Shown here piece after piece: positions 1-5,926 of a stretch of 5,929 nt of DNA (the first letter of the stretch is position 1; every line of letters starts with the position of its first letter). The notes beneath the pieces are model-generated. The model worked only from the letters and a program-made list of their open reading frames with translations, made no database searches and was not told where the DNA came from. This DNA is from Flavobacterium sp. (GTDB taxonomy: Bacteria; Bacteroidota; Bacteroidia; Flavobacteriales; Flavobacteriaceae), in assembly GCA_003449615.1 (NCBI GenBank), contig DMHA01000147.1, forward strand, positions 1 to 5,929, read 5' to 3'. A program made the position numbers and the translations under genes.

Positions 1-709
1 CTTCTTTGCAATTATCATATTGTCGGATGTAGTTTTTGATAAAAGATTTCATTCCTTTGAAAATGATTTTTTTACAAAATTCATGTTCTTTATTTTGAAT
101 CAAAAACTTTGCAAAAGTGGCTAAATAAGCATTTGGATTGGCTTCTTTATATAATTTGCTTTTAATGAAATCCGGATCTAAATCATACTCTTTTTCAAAT
201 TCAACAGCCAATTCTTTAGGCATTTTATTGAAATAATATTTACGGATTAATTCTTTTCCAAAAACATTACCGCTACAATCATCCATCACGATATAACCTA
301 GAGATTGTACTTTTTGATGCAAAACTTTTCCATCAAAGAAGCTACAATTTGAACCCGTTCCGAGAATGCTCACTATGGCTTGCTCTCCTTTTGGAGTAGT
401 TGCAAAAACAGCTGCATAAGTATCTTCTTGAACATCAACAATGGCGTTTGAAAAATACTTTTGAAAAGATTGAGAAAGCATCATTTTCATTCTATCCGTT
501 CCGCAGCCTGCACCATAAAAGAAAAGATGTGTGGCTTTGTCTTTATTTTGAAGAATATCAAAACGGTCATTCAATCGTTCAATAATTTCATCTTCATTGA
601 GGATTTCTGGATTCAAACCCATTGTTTGGGTGGTAAACAATATTTTCCCATCTTCATCTATTGCAATCCAATCGGCTTTGGTCGAGCCACTATCAACTAA
701 TAATTTCAT
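1..709 (-). CDS. N-acetylglucosamine kinase-like BadF/BadG/BcrA/BcrD ATPase, C-terminus cut by window edge
   Basis: The reading frame starts at the ATG at 709-707 and stays open to the window start, giving 236 residues of an ASKHA-fold sugar kinase whose family is usually about 280-300 residues long. What is seen: the phosphate-1 loop DSGSTK at residues 6-11; YGAGC at 65-69; QEDTYAAV at 94-101, where D96 fits the catalytic aspartate region; the adenosine/phosphate loop ILGTGSN at 115-121; and LGYIVMDDCSGNVFGK at 137-152. In the family the last segment is normally close to GYxLGDEGSG. Known of the family: members phosphorylate N-acetylglucosamine or related amino sugars in the cytoplasm, and in Bacteroidota they are annotated as N-acetylglucosamine kinase. 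The start is supported by the A-rich context (TTAAAATG) and by the phosphate loop beginning at residue 6. A strong promoter lies about 90 bases upstream. The substrate is inferred from family only. The downstream neighbour is outside the window. Confidence 0.85.
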   Translation of the reverse strand, partial: MKLLVDSGSTKADWIAIDEDGKILFTTQTMGLNPEILNEDEIIERLNDRFDILQNKDKATHLFFYGAGCGTDRMKMMLSQSFQKYFSNAIVDVQEDTYAAVFATTPKGEQAIVSILGTGSNCSFFDGKVLHQKVQSLGYIVMDDCSGNVFGKELIRKYYFNKMPKELAVEFEKEYDLDPDFIKSKLYKEANPNAYLATFAKFLIQNKEHEFCKKIIFKGMKSFIKNYIRQYDNCKE

Positions 710-805
710 TTTAATTTATGATTTTGGAACTACAATTTAAAATTTGCTAAACCTAATTCCGTATTAATAATTATATCCAAAAATTGCTGTTTAATTTTAT
801 CATGA

Positions 806-841
806 CAAATCTAAAAATTAATTAACCCTTAGCCAAAAAAA
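806..841 (-). promoter_or_regulatory. Bacteroidota-type promoter for the kinase gene
   Basis: On the minus strand a TTTTTTGG element (841-834) is followed after 20 bases by TAGATTTG (813-806). This matches the Bacteroidota primary sigma factor pattern of TTTG, a spacer of about 19-21 bases, and TAnnTTTG. Transcription would begin near position 800, leaving a 5' untranslated leader of about 90 bases before the kinase ATG at 709. I saw no riboswitch-like or attenuator structure in that leader. The match is by eye; the start site is inferred. Confidence 0.65.
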
Positions 842-887
842 AATTAAAAATAACTGAAAATAATTGAAAAATGTAGCGTTTTTTTTT
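835..887. promoter_or_regulatory. Phased A-tracts behind the kinase promoter (probable curved DNA)
   Basis: Four A-runs sit at 835-843, 846-850, 857-860 and 867-871, with centres about 9-10.5 bases apart, followed by a nine-T run at 879-887. Two of them belong to a 10-base near-perfect tandem repeat (TAACTGAAAA then TAATTGAAAA, 851-870). A-tracts repeated once per helical turn bend DNA; here they extend upstream from the -33 box of the leftward promoter. They may act as an UP-like or architectural element. The spacing is seen; the function is inferred, and simple AT richness could produce part of the pattern. Confidence 0.4.
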
Positions 888-910
888 AAAGCTTATAAAT
901 CCGTAATAAA

Positions 911-943
911 TTTGATAACTTACAAATACTAGATATAGTTTTG
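911..943 (+). promoter_or_regulatory. Rightward orphan promoter
   Basis: TTTG (911-914), a 21-base spacer and TAGTTTTG (936-943) match the Bacteroidota promoter pattern on the plus strand. Predicted initiation is near 948-950. No plus-strand coding sequence lies downstream; the next gene (1024-1434) runs towards this promoter. The -7 box is followed by a small inverted repeat, GTCA-CAA-TGAC (943-953), which could be an operator or part of the transcript. In AT-rich DNA a chance match is a real possibility. Confidence 0.35.
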
Positions 944-954
944 TCACAATGACT

Positions 955-984
955 AACTAATTCTAATATTTAGGACTAGTTTTT
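955..984 (+). terminator. Hairpin followed by T-run, terminator-like on the plus strand
   Basis: AACTAATTCTAA (955-966) pairs with TTAGGACTAGTT (970-981) across a three-base loop. The 12-position stem has one A-C mismatch and one G-U pair, and the stem runs into a five-T stretch (980-984). Read rightward this has the layout of an intrinsic terminator, although the stem is AT-rich and therefore weak. Read leftward the stem is equally good but has no T-run after it, so it is a poorer terminator for the gene ending at 1024. It begins only about 5-7 bases after the predicted start of the rightward promoter. Confidence 0.35.
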
Positions 985-1023
985 AAGTTAATTTTGCTGA
1001 TTTCGATTAACATTACCATCAAC

Positions 1024-1434
1024 TTAATAATTTGAGATATTATACACAATAATGTGATTGTCATAATTGATATAAAGTTGCTTGCGATTGTCTTGTTTTT
1101 TTCGGGTAATTATCGAAAGCGTACAATCTGCTCCATTGTTATCTATGCAGGTAAAGGAATAAATACTATCAGTTTCACTTTCTTCTAAAGGAATATAATC
1201 AATGATTTCAAACAATTGAATGAACTCAGAATAAACAACAATTCGGTTTTTATCGGTATCTAATTTTACTAAAATATTAACCAAATTCAAATCAGACCAT
1301 TTACCCCAATTTCCTTTTTGGTCTTTTTCCATAACGCTCAAACCTGATGTTTTGAATCTGTAGGTTTGGGCAAACAATTGATTCAATCCCAATGTTAGAA
1401 ATATAAGAACGATAATTATTTTTAATTTATTCAT
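1024..1434 (-). CDS. Small secreted protein of unknown function
   Basis: This is a complete 136-residue reading frame with an A-rich start context (TAATAAATG). Residues 1-22 form a clear signal peptide: NKLK at the front, a hydrophobic core at about 6-17, and FA|QT as the probable cleavage site after A22, a common pattern in flavobacteria. The mature part of about 114 residues has no membrane segment. It carries a GNWGKWSD motif (41-48), alternating hydrophobic stretches that suggest beta strands (53-58, 64-69, 127-133), and two cysteines (C96, C104) that could form a disulfide. It resembles a type of small exported Bacteroidota protein with a GxWxxWS motif near the start of the mature chain, but I cannot assign a family name or function. 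There is no lipobox, so it is likely periplasmic or secreted. It lies 45 bases after the flavoprotein gene and may have its own promoter. Confidence 0.8.
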   Translation of the reverse strand: MNKLKIIIVLIFLTLGLNQLFAQTYRFKTSGLSVMEKDQKGNWGKWSDLNLVNILVKLDTDKNRIVVYSEFIQLFEIIDYIPLEESETDSIYSFTCIDNNGADCTLSIITRKKQDNRKQLYINYDNHIIVYNISNY

Positions 1435-1458
1435 TTATTATAAAAAATTGTATGTTTT

Positions 1459-1466
1459 CAAAAGTA
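1459..1466 (-). promoter_or_regulatory. Candidate -7 box for the small secreted protein gene
   Basis: TACTTTTG on the minus strand (1466-1459) matches TAnnTTTG and would start transcription near 1453, about 20 bases before the ATG at 1434. No good TTTG element is present 19-21 bases upstream, where the sequence is only T-rich and overlaps the end of the preceding gene. It is therefore a half-supported promoter. Confidence 0.3.
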
Positions 1467-1479
1467 CTAAAATTTGAAA

Positions 1480-2424
1480 CTAAAAATCGAAATTATCCGC
1501 CTCTTTTCTTGCTAAATTAAATTCGGTTATCATTTCCTTAATAATTTCTGCAGTTGGTTTTATCGTGTGAATCAATCCTGCAATTTGACCAATTTCGAGT
1601 TCGCCTTCATCCAAATCACCTTCAAACATGCCGCGTTTGGCTCTTGCCCTGCCTAAAAATTTTGCTAATTCTTCTTTAGTTGGACATTGGGAATACAAAT
1701 CCTGAACGTCTTGATAAAATTTATTTTTGATTAATCGAACGGGGGCCAATTCTTTTAAGGTAACTTGGGTCTCGCCTTCATTAGTTTCCAAAATTTTGTT
1801 TTTGAAATTTTCGTGAGCCGAAGATTCTACCGATGCTGCAAAACGACTTCCTACTTGCACACCATCTGCACCAAGCACCATTGCGGCAAACATTCCTCGT
1901 CCAGTAGCAATTCCTCCAGCAGCAATCAATGGGATTTTTATTTTTTCTTTCACCATCGGAATCAAAGTGAAAGTCGTGGTTTCTTCTCTTCCGTTATGTC
2001 CTCCTGCTTCAAATCCTTCGGCAACAACCGCATCGACTCCTGCCTCTTGTGCTTTCAATGCAAAAGTTGAACTGCTCACCACGTGAACCACAATTATTCC
2101 TTTTTCTTTCAAAAAAGAAGTCCAAGTCTTCGGATTTCCCGCCGAGGTAAAAACGATTTTTACCCCTTGTTCGACAATGATATTGATGATTTCTTCCAAA
2201 TTTGGATACAACATCGGAACGTTTACACCGAAGGGTTTGTTAGTTGCTTTTTTACATTTCTGAATGTGTTCTCGCAACACTTCGGGATACATGGATCCGG
2301 CACCAATCAATCCCAAACCTCCAGCATTACTAACAGCACTTGCCAATTTATAGCCCGAATTCCAAATCATTCCACCTTGAATAATGGGATATTTGATATT
2401 GAAAAGTTGCGTGATTTTGTTCAT
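1480..2424 (-). CDS. FabK/nitronate monooxygenase-family flavoprotein
   Basis: This 314-residue cytoplasmic protein is a TIM-barrel FMN enzyme of the 2-nitropropane dioxygenase family. Seen in order: YPIIQGGM at 12-19; AGGLGLIGAG at 34-43 (FMN phosphate/ring region); KPFGVNV at 63-69; SAGNP at 94-98; the family hallmark EGFEAGGHNG at 136-145 with the conserved active-site histidine H143; IPLIAAGGIATG at 164-175; GADGVQVGSRF at 185-195; and GQIAGLI near 284-290. Length and motif order fit both bacterial enoyl-ACP reductase II (FabK, about 320 residues) and bacterial nitronate monooxygenases. The GGHxG histidine is shared by both, so it does not separate them. The overall text, including IxQGGM and GQIAGLI near the C-terminus, looks FabK-like, but flavobacteria normally use FabI for this fatty-acid step, so I give no gene symbol. 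It starts 12 bases after the stop of the membrane protein gene, suggesting co-transcription. Its GC content looks clearly higher than that gene's. Confidence 0.85.
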   Translation of the reverse strand: MNKITQLFNIKYPIIQGGMIWNSGYKLASAVSNAGGLGLIGAGSMYPEVLREHIQKCKKATNKPFGVNVPMLYPNLEEIINIIVEQGVKIVFTSAGNPKTWTSFLKEKGIIVVHVVSSSTFALKAQEAGVDAVVAEGFEAGGHNGREETTTFTLIPMVKEKIKIPLIAAGGIATGRGMFAAMVLGADGVQVGSRFAASVESSAHENFKNKILETNEGETQVTLKELAPVRLIKNKFYQDVQDLYSQCPTKEELAKFLGRARAKRGMFEGDLDEGELEIGQIAGLIHTIKPTAEIIKEMITEFNLARKEADNFDF

Positions 2425-2436
2425 TGGAGATTTTAA

Positions 2437-2934
2437 TTAATAAATTTCCTTTAAGAATAGTTTTTCAACAATCCATTTTTCTGTTTTTTTAATTGGTCTA
2501 ATAAATCCTATATAACACCAAATTCCAGGAATTATTCCACCCAAAGAGAGTAAAACTCTTTCAAATAAATCTGGTTTTTTTAACACATCATTGATTGTAA
2601 TTTCATCAGAAAAAATTGCAACAGATATAAATGTAACTACGAATATCATAAAAAAAGCAATATCCAGATAATTAGGTTTAATCAATAATTCTATTACTGT
2701 TGGATTTTCTTTTTCTATTTTACAAGTTACCAAAGGATAATTTTCAAGAGATATGTCTAGTCCAAAAGACTCTCTTTGTAACTGGAATGAATTTTCTAAA
2801 ATCACACTTTCAAATTTATCTAATCTAATTCCTTGAAAAAGTTTTTCAGATTTAACTTCTCCAATAATTTTGAATATTTCATTCTTAGTTAAAGAGGTTT
2901 TGTATTTTCTACTTATTGTAAAAGGAAGTTTCAT
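2437..2934 (-). CDS. AT-rich hypothetical membrane protein with two C-terminal helices
   Basis: This complete 165-residue reading frame matches no family I recognise. Residues 1-88 are soluble, charged and of mixed alpha/beta character, including TKNEIFKIIGEVK (16-28) and alternating hydrophobics at 67-86. Two transmembrane helices follow at about 90-108 and 127-145, separated by an 18-residue acidic/polar loop; the tail from 146 on is basic (RPIKKTEKWIVEK). There is no signal peptide, so the soluble domain is probably cytoplasmic and the loop extracytoplasmic, giving an in/out/in layout. Counting 2461-2940 by hand gives about 25% GC, against roughly 37% or more in sampled lines of mnmA and of the flavoprotein gene. 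This suggests separate ancestry or weak constraint. It starts 51 bases after the protease gene and ends 12 bases before the flavoprotein gene. The start at 2934 has an A-rich context (CTAAATG). I assign no function. Confidence 0.75.
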   Translation of the reverse strand: MKLPFTISRKYKTSLTKNEIFKIIGEVKSEKLFQGIRLDKFESVILENSFQLQRESFGLDISLENYPLVTCKIEKENPTVIELLIKPNYLDIAFFMIFVVTFISVAIFSDEITINDVLKKPDLFERVLLSLGGIIPGIWCYIGFIRPIKKTEKWIVEKLFLKEIY

Positions 2935-2985
2935 TTAGACTAATTTTGAAATATTCAGTGATTTCATTTATTGAAAGTTACCAAA

Positions 2986-4629
2986 TTACAGTTTGATAAT
3001 TTTTCCGCTTTTAGAAAAATCTTTCGATTCAATTTTATAGAAATAGATTCCGCTATTCAAGTATTTCAAAGAAATGGAAGGAGATTGATTGGAAATATTT
3101 TTCTCCAAAACTTTTTGTCCTAAAATAGTATAGATTGAAATTGTTTTTACATTGGAATCATTGGGTAAAGTGACCGAAATTAAATCGCTTGTAGGATTTG
3201 GATATAGTATAAGACCAGTTTTAGAAAAATCACTATTCGATAATCCTTTGGACAAAGCCAAATTGAAATCGGGAATTCCATAACCGTATTGGGGTCTTGA
3301 TTTTACAGCAGGTTCGGCAAAATTATCGGATGATTGCACAATTAATTGTTTGATTTGTTGTGCATTTTTTCCGGGTAAAGCTTGCCACAAACAAGCGACC
3401 AATCCAGATGTTATGGGACAAGAAAATGAAGTTCCGTTTGCAGTAACTATGTTTCCAGCGGTATCGGATAAAACTACAGTTTGTCCTTGAGCTGTTACAT
3501 TAGGTTTTACTCGACCATCAAAACTTGGACCAATAGAACTAAAGGAAGCATAATTGCGATTGGATTGTACCGCTCCAACAGCCAAAACATTTAAAGCTTC
3601 CGCTGGAACACCAATGTGTGGTTCTGTTTGCTGACCTTCATTTCCAGCACTCGCCACCACAATAATTCCTTTATCAAATGCAATATTGGCTCCTTGTGAT
3701 GCAAAAGCTAAATTCCCTGTCATATCTGAATAAGTGTGGCTGTATCTTGTATTATCATAACCAAAATAGCCTAATGAGGTAGAAATAATATCCACTCCTA
3801 CCCTATCTGCTTCTTCGGCAGCTTCGACCCAATTCGATTCTTCGACAGGATTTTCAGAATAGGGAAATGCAGAAACAGCATCTTCAGTAATATACAAATA
3901 ATACTTTGCATCAGGCGCTGTTCCTACTAACTGTCCGTCAACATAACCTCCCATTGAAGATAAAACATAAGAGCCATGATAGTGACCAGAAAAATAATTA
4001 TTGCTTTTATTTACATAATCGTATCCACCTAGAATTTGATTGTTGTCTCTTAATCGCTTGAAGGGTTGGGCTGTGTTTACACCAGGAAAACCTGAATCCA
4101 AAACTGCAATTATTTTTCCAGAACCCGTATAATCCAATTGATGCAACAAATGCCCATTCAACATTTGGATTTGATTTGAGGAAGTGCCATAATTGAATGA
4201 AACAGCGGTTTCCATCGTTTTATTTACTGGTTTGAATTTTAATTTTACTACAGTTTTATTGGATGAACTATTCAAAGTTTTGTCAGCAAAATCTATTTTG
4301 AGTACAGAAGACAATAATTTTAGTGCATTAATATTGGCTACAGAACCACGAACGTGAACACAATTCAACCATTTGGATTTGGCTTTGACTGTAATACCTG
4401 TTGATGAGATTATTTCATTAATGTAAGGCTGATAAACTGGCGCATCCTTGCTATCTAAAGCTATTCCTTGAGCGGTTCTTCTGTCTAAAGCTCTTTGTGA
4501 AAGTATGGTTAATGGATTTGCCAAATCGGTGGTCGAGTTGGGTTTGTCTTTAAAATAAACCCAAGCATCTTCTTGCGAAAAACAAACAGAACTGGAAGCT
4601 AATAACAATAAAAGATATATTTTTTTCAT
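2986..4629 (-). CDS. Secreted subtilisin-like S8 serine protease with T9SS type A sorting domain
   Basis: This is a 547-residue exported endopeptidase. The frame is open 16 codons further upstream (to 4677), but those codons overlap mnmA, and MKKIYLLLLLASSSVCFSQ is a proper signal peptide, so the ATG at 4629 is chosen. Seen: signal peptide 1 to about 18; a probable propeptide at about 20-140 rich in short strands, with LSQRALDRR (43-51) and SKWLNCVHV (85-93), typical of Bacteroidota subtilases; the catalytic aspartate D178 in AVLDSG (175-180); the catalytic histidine H218 in HGSYVLSSMGG (218-228); the oxyanion asparagine N330 in ASAGNEG; and the catalytic serine S401 in NGTSFSCP (398-405). 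The triad is intact. Residues about 472-547 form a type A sorting domain beginning LILYPNPTSD and ending SGIYFYKIESKD...GKIIKL. It should direct export through the outer membrane by T9SS with removal of the domain. The gene starts 25 bases after mnmA stops. The physiological substrate cannot be read from sequence. Confidence 0.93.
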   Translation of the reverse strand: MKKIYLLLLLASSSVCFSQEDAWVYFKDKPNSTTDLANPLTILSQRALDRRTAQGIALDSKDAPVYQPYINEIISSTGITVKAKSKWLNCVHVRGSVANINALKLLSSVLKIDFADKTLNSSSNKTVVKLKFKPVNKTMETAVSFNYGTSSNQIQMLNGHLLHQLDYTGSGKIIAVLDSGFPGVNTAQPFKRLRDNNQILGGYDYVNKSNNYFSGHYHGSYVLSSMGGYVDGQLVGTAPDAKYYLYITEDAVSAFPYSENPVEESNWVEAAEEADRVGVDIISTSLGYFGYDNTRYSHTYSDMTGNLAFASQGANIAFDKGIIVVASAGNEGQQTEPHIGVPAEALNVLAVGAVQSNRNYASFSSIGPSFDGRVKPNVTAQGQTVVLSDTAGNIVTANGTSFSCPITSGLVACLWQALPGKNAQQIKQLIVQSSDNFAEPAVKSRPQYGYGIPDFNLALSKGLSNSDFSKTGLILYPNPTSDLISVTLPNDSNVKTISIYTILGQKVLEKNISNQSPSISLKYLNSGIYFYKIESKDFSKSGKIIKL

Positions 4630-4654
4630 ACAAATTTGAAATTTAAATACGAAT

Positions 4655-5842
4655 TTAAGAAATAACTCCAGAACCAACTAATTCATCGTCTAAATACCAA
4701 GCTACAAATTGTCCTTCGGTTATGGAGGATTGTGGTTCTTCAAAAACCACGTACATTCCGTTTTCGAATTGGTGCAAAGTCGCTTTTTGCAACGCCTGAC
4801 GATAGCGAATTCTTGACATAACTTCCATAGTTTCGCCATTGGCTAAAGCCAAATCAGCACGAATCCAATGGACTTCGGATTTTTCTATAAACAAGGCTTT
4901 TCTAAACAAACCCGGATGTTGACTCGTTAATCCTGTATAAATAGCATTCGTTTCTACATTTGTGGAAATAATAAACAATGGGTCGATTGTTCCGCCCACG
5001 TTGAGTCCTTTTCGTTGTCCAATAGTGAAATAATGTGCTCCTTGATGTTTGCCAACAACTTTGCCCATTTCTGGAGTATAAACTATTTTTTTTGCGTCGA
5101 AAGCCAATGAATCTTCTAAAGAAAGATTGGCTTCTTTTTGTAAATTATAAATAGGATGGTTAGCATCAATTTGATAAATTAAACCTTCTTTGGGTTGCAA
5201 TTTTTGTTGTAAAAACTCGGGCAATCTAACTTTTCCAATAAAACACAAGCCCTGTGAATCCTTCTTTTCGGCGGTAACCAAATCCAATTCTAGAGCGATT
5301 TCGCGCACTTTGGGTTTTGTCAATTCGCCTATTGGAAACAAAGATTTTGCCAATTGTTCTTGAGATAATTGACATAGAAAATAGGATTGGTCTTTATTGG
5401 TATCGGCTCCAGCCAATAGTTGATACACTTTCTCGCCGTTGTCTTCGATTACACCTTTTCGGCAATAATGCCCTGTTGCTACATAATCGGCACCAAGACT
5501 TAAAGCAATTTTCATAAAAACATCGAATTTTATTTCGCGATTGCAAAGCACATCGGGGTTTGGAGTCCGCCCTTTTTCGTATTCGTTGAACATATAATCA
5601 ACGATTTTTTCTTTGTATTCTTGGCTTAAATCCACGGTTTGGAAAGGAATTCCCAGTTTTTCGGCAACCAATAAAGCGTCGTTGCTGTCTTCGAGCCACG
5701 GACATTCATTGGAAATCGTAACCGAGTCGTCGTGCCAATTTTTCATAAAAAGACCTATGACTTCATAGCCCTGCTGCTGCAACAAATAAGCCGCAACACT
5801 AGAATCTACACCACCAGAAAGCCCAACAACTACACGTTTCAT
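4655..5842 (-). CDS. mnmA: tRNA-specific 2-thiouridylase MnmA
   Basis: MnmA uses ATP and a persulfide relay to place sulfur at position 2 of the wobble uridine (U34) of the Lys, Glu and Gln tRNAs, in the cytoplasm. Seen in the 395 residues: the PP-loop [12 protein letters not shown] (7-18) for [10 protein letters not shown] (95-101) with catalytic cysteine C100; ATGHY (122-126); KDQSYFLC (150-157); DSQGLCFIG (195-203) with the second, persulfide-carrying cysteine C200; [12 protein letters not shown] (273-284); RIRYRQ (344-349); and the C-terminal barrel ending SSITEGQFV...GSGVIS. The protein is longer than the E. coli enzyme (368 residues), mainly through an insertion of roughly 30 residues between about 222 and 256, just before the [17 protein letters not shown] region. 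The same insertion is, to my recollection, common in Bacteroidota MnmA. Start: ATG directly before the PP-loop strand, with A-rich context. It is the first gene of the minus-strand series and probably has its own promoter. Confidence 0.97.
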   Translation of the reverse strand: MKRVVVGLSGGVDSSVAAYLLQQQGYEVIGLFMKNWHDDSVTISNECPWLEDSNDALLVAEKLGIPFQTVDLSQEYKEKIVDYMFNEYEKGRTPNPDVLCNREIKFDVFMKIALSLGADYVATGHYCRKGVIEDNGEKVYQLLAGADTNKDQSYFLCQLSQEQLAKSLFPIGELTKPKVREIALELDLVTAEKKDSQGLCFIGKVRLPEFLQQKLQPKEGLIYQIDANHPIYNLQKEANLSLEDSLAFDAKKIVYTPEMGKVVGKHQGAHYFTIGQRKGLNVGGTIDPLFIISTNVETNAIYTGLTSQHPGLFRKALFIEKSEVHWIRADLALANGETMEVMSRIRYRQALQKATLHQFENGMYVVFEEPQSSITEGQFVAWYLDDELVGSGVIS

Positions 5843-5862
5843 TTTGAAAATTTTAATAGCAA

Positions 5863-5926
5863 TGCAAAGTTACAAAGATTTGAGGAAGGATTGATGGATA
5901 AAATTTACTGCAAAGTCACAAAGATT
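5863..5926. repeat. 18-base imperfect direct repeat upstream of mnmA
   Basis: TGCAAAGTTACAAAGATT (5863-5880) and TGCAAAGTCACAAAGATT (5909-5926) differ at one base and start 46 bases apart; the next base (T) is also shared. Each copy itself contains two CAAAG units 8 bases apart. One copy carries the probable mnmA -7 box. The second copy reaches the window edge, so the array may continue beyond it. This could be a duplicated promoter, a regulator binding pair, or part of a dispersed CAAAG-type intergenic repeat as seen in some flavobacterial genomes (the last from memory). Confidence 0.55.
5865..5872 (-). promoter_or_regulatory. Candidate -7 box for mnmA
   Basis: TAACTTTG on the minus strand (5872-5865) matches TAnnTTTG exactly and would give a start near 5859, about 17 bases before the mnmA ATG at 5842. 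I see no clean TTTG element 19-21 bases upstream. The box lies inside the proximal copy of the 18-base direct repeat; the distal copy has TGACTTTG at the equivalent place, one base off the pattern. Confidence 0.45.

Noticed and set aside
400..700. Two overlapping plus-strand reading frames of 61 and 79 codons.
   Set aside because: They lie antisense within the kinase gene, whose motifs are clear, and their translations show no domain or signal. They are shadows.
989..996. A second plus-strand TAATTTTG box that could be another orphan promoter.
   Set aside because: No TTTG-like element lies 19-21 bases upstream, and the -7 pattern alone is frequent in AT-rich sequence.
1765..2436. Plus-strand reading frames of 101 and 117 codons (1765-2070 and 2083-2436), the first rich in Ser and Cys.
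   Set aside because: Both are antisense to the flavoprotein gene with its conserved motifs. The serine/cysteine-rich composition comes from the complement of Ala/Gly-rich codons.
2941..2985. TTTCA-ATAAA-TGAAA as a terminator after the protease gene, and TAACTTTC as a promoter box for the membrane protein gene.
   Set aside because: The stem has only five A/T-dominated pairs and no T-run. The box has one mismatch and no upstream TTTG at the right distance.
1480..4629. The idea that the protease, membrane protein and flavoprotein form a defence or toxin system.
   Set aside because: The protease carries a signal peptide and T9SS domain and so acts outside the cell. The membrane protein has no toxin or effector signature, and the flavoprotein is a common metabolic type. 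Proximity alone does not support a system.
4630..4677. Upstream start giving a 563-residue protease.
   Set aside because: The extra 16 codons overlap the end of mnmA and would bury the signal peptide. The internal ATG at 4629 begins a textbook signal sequence.
5317..5517. Plus-strand reading frame of 66 codons.
   Set aside because: It is antisense within mnmA, with no supporting feature.
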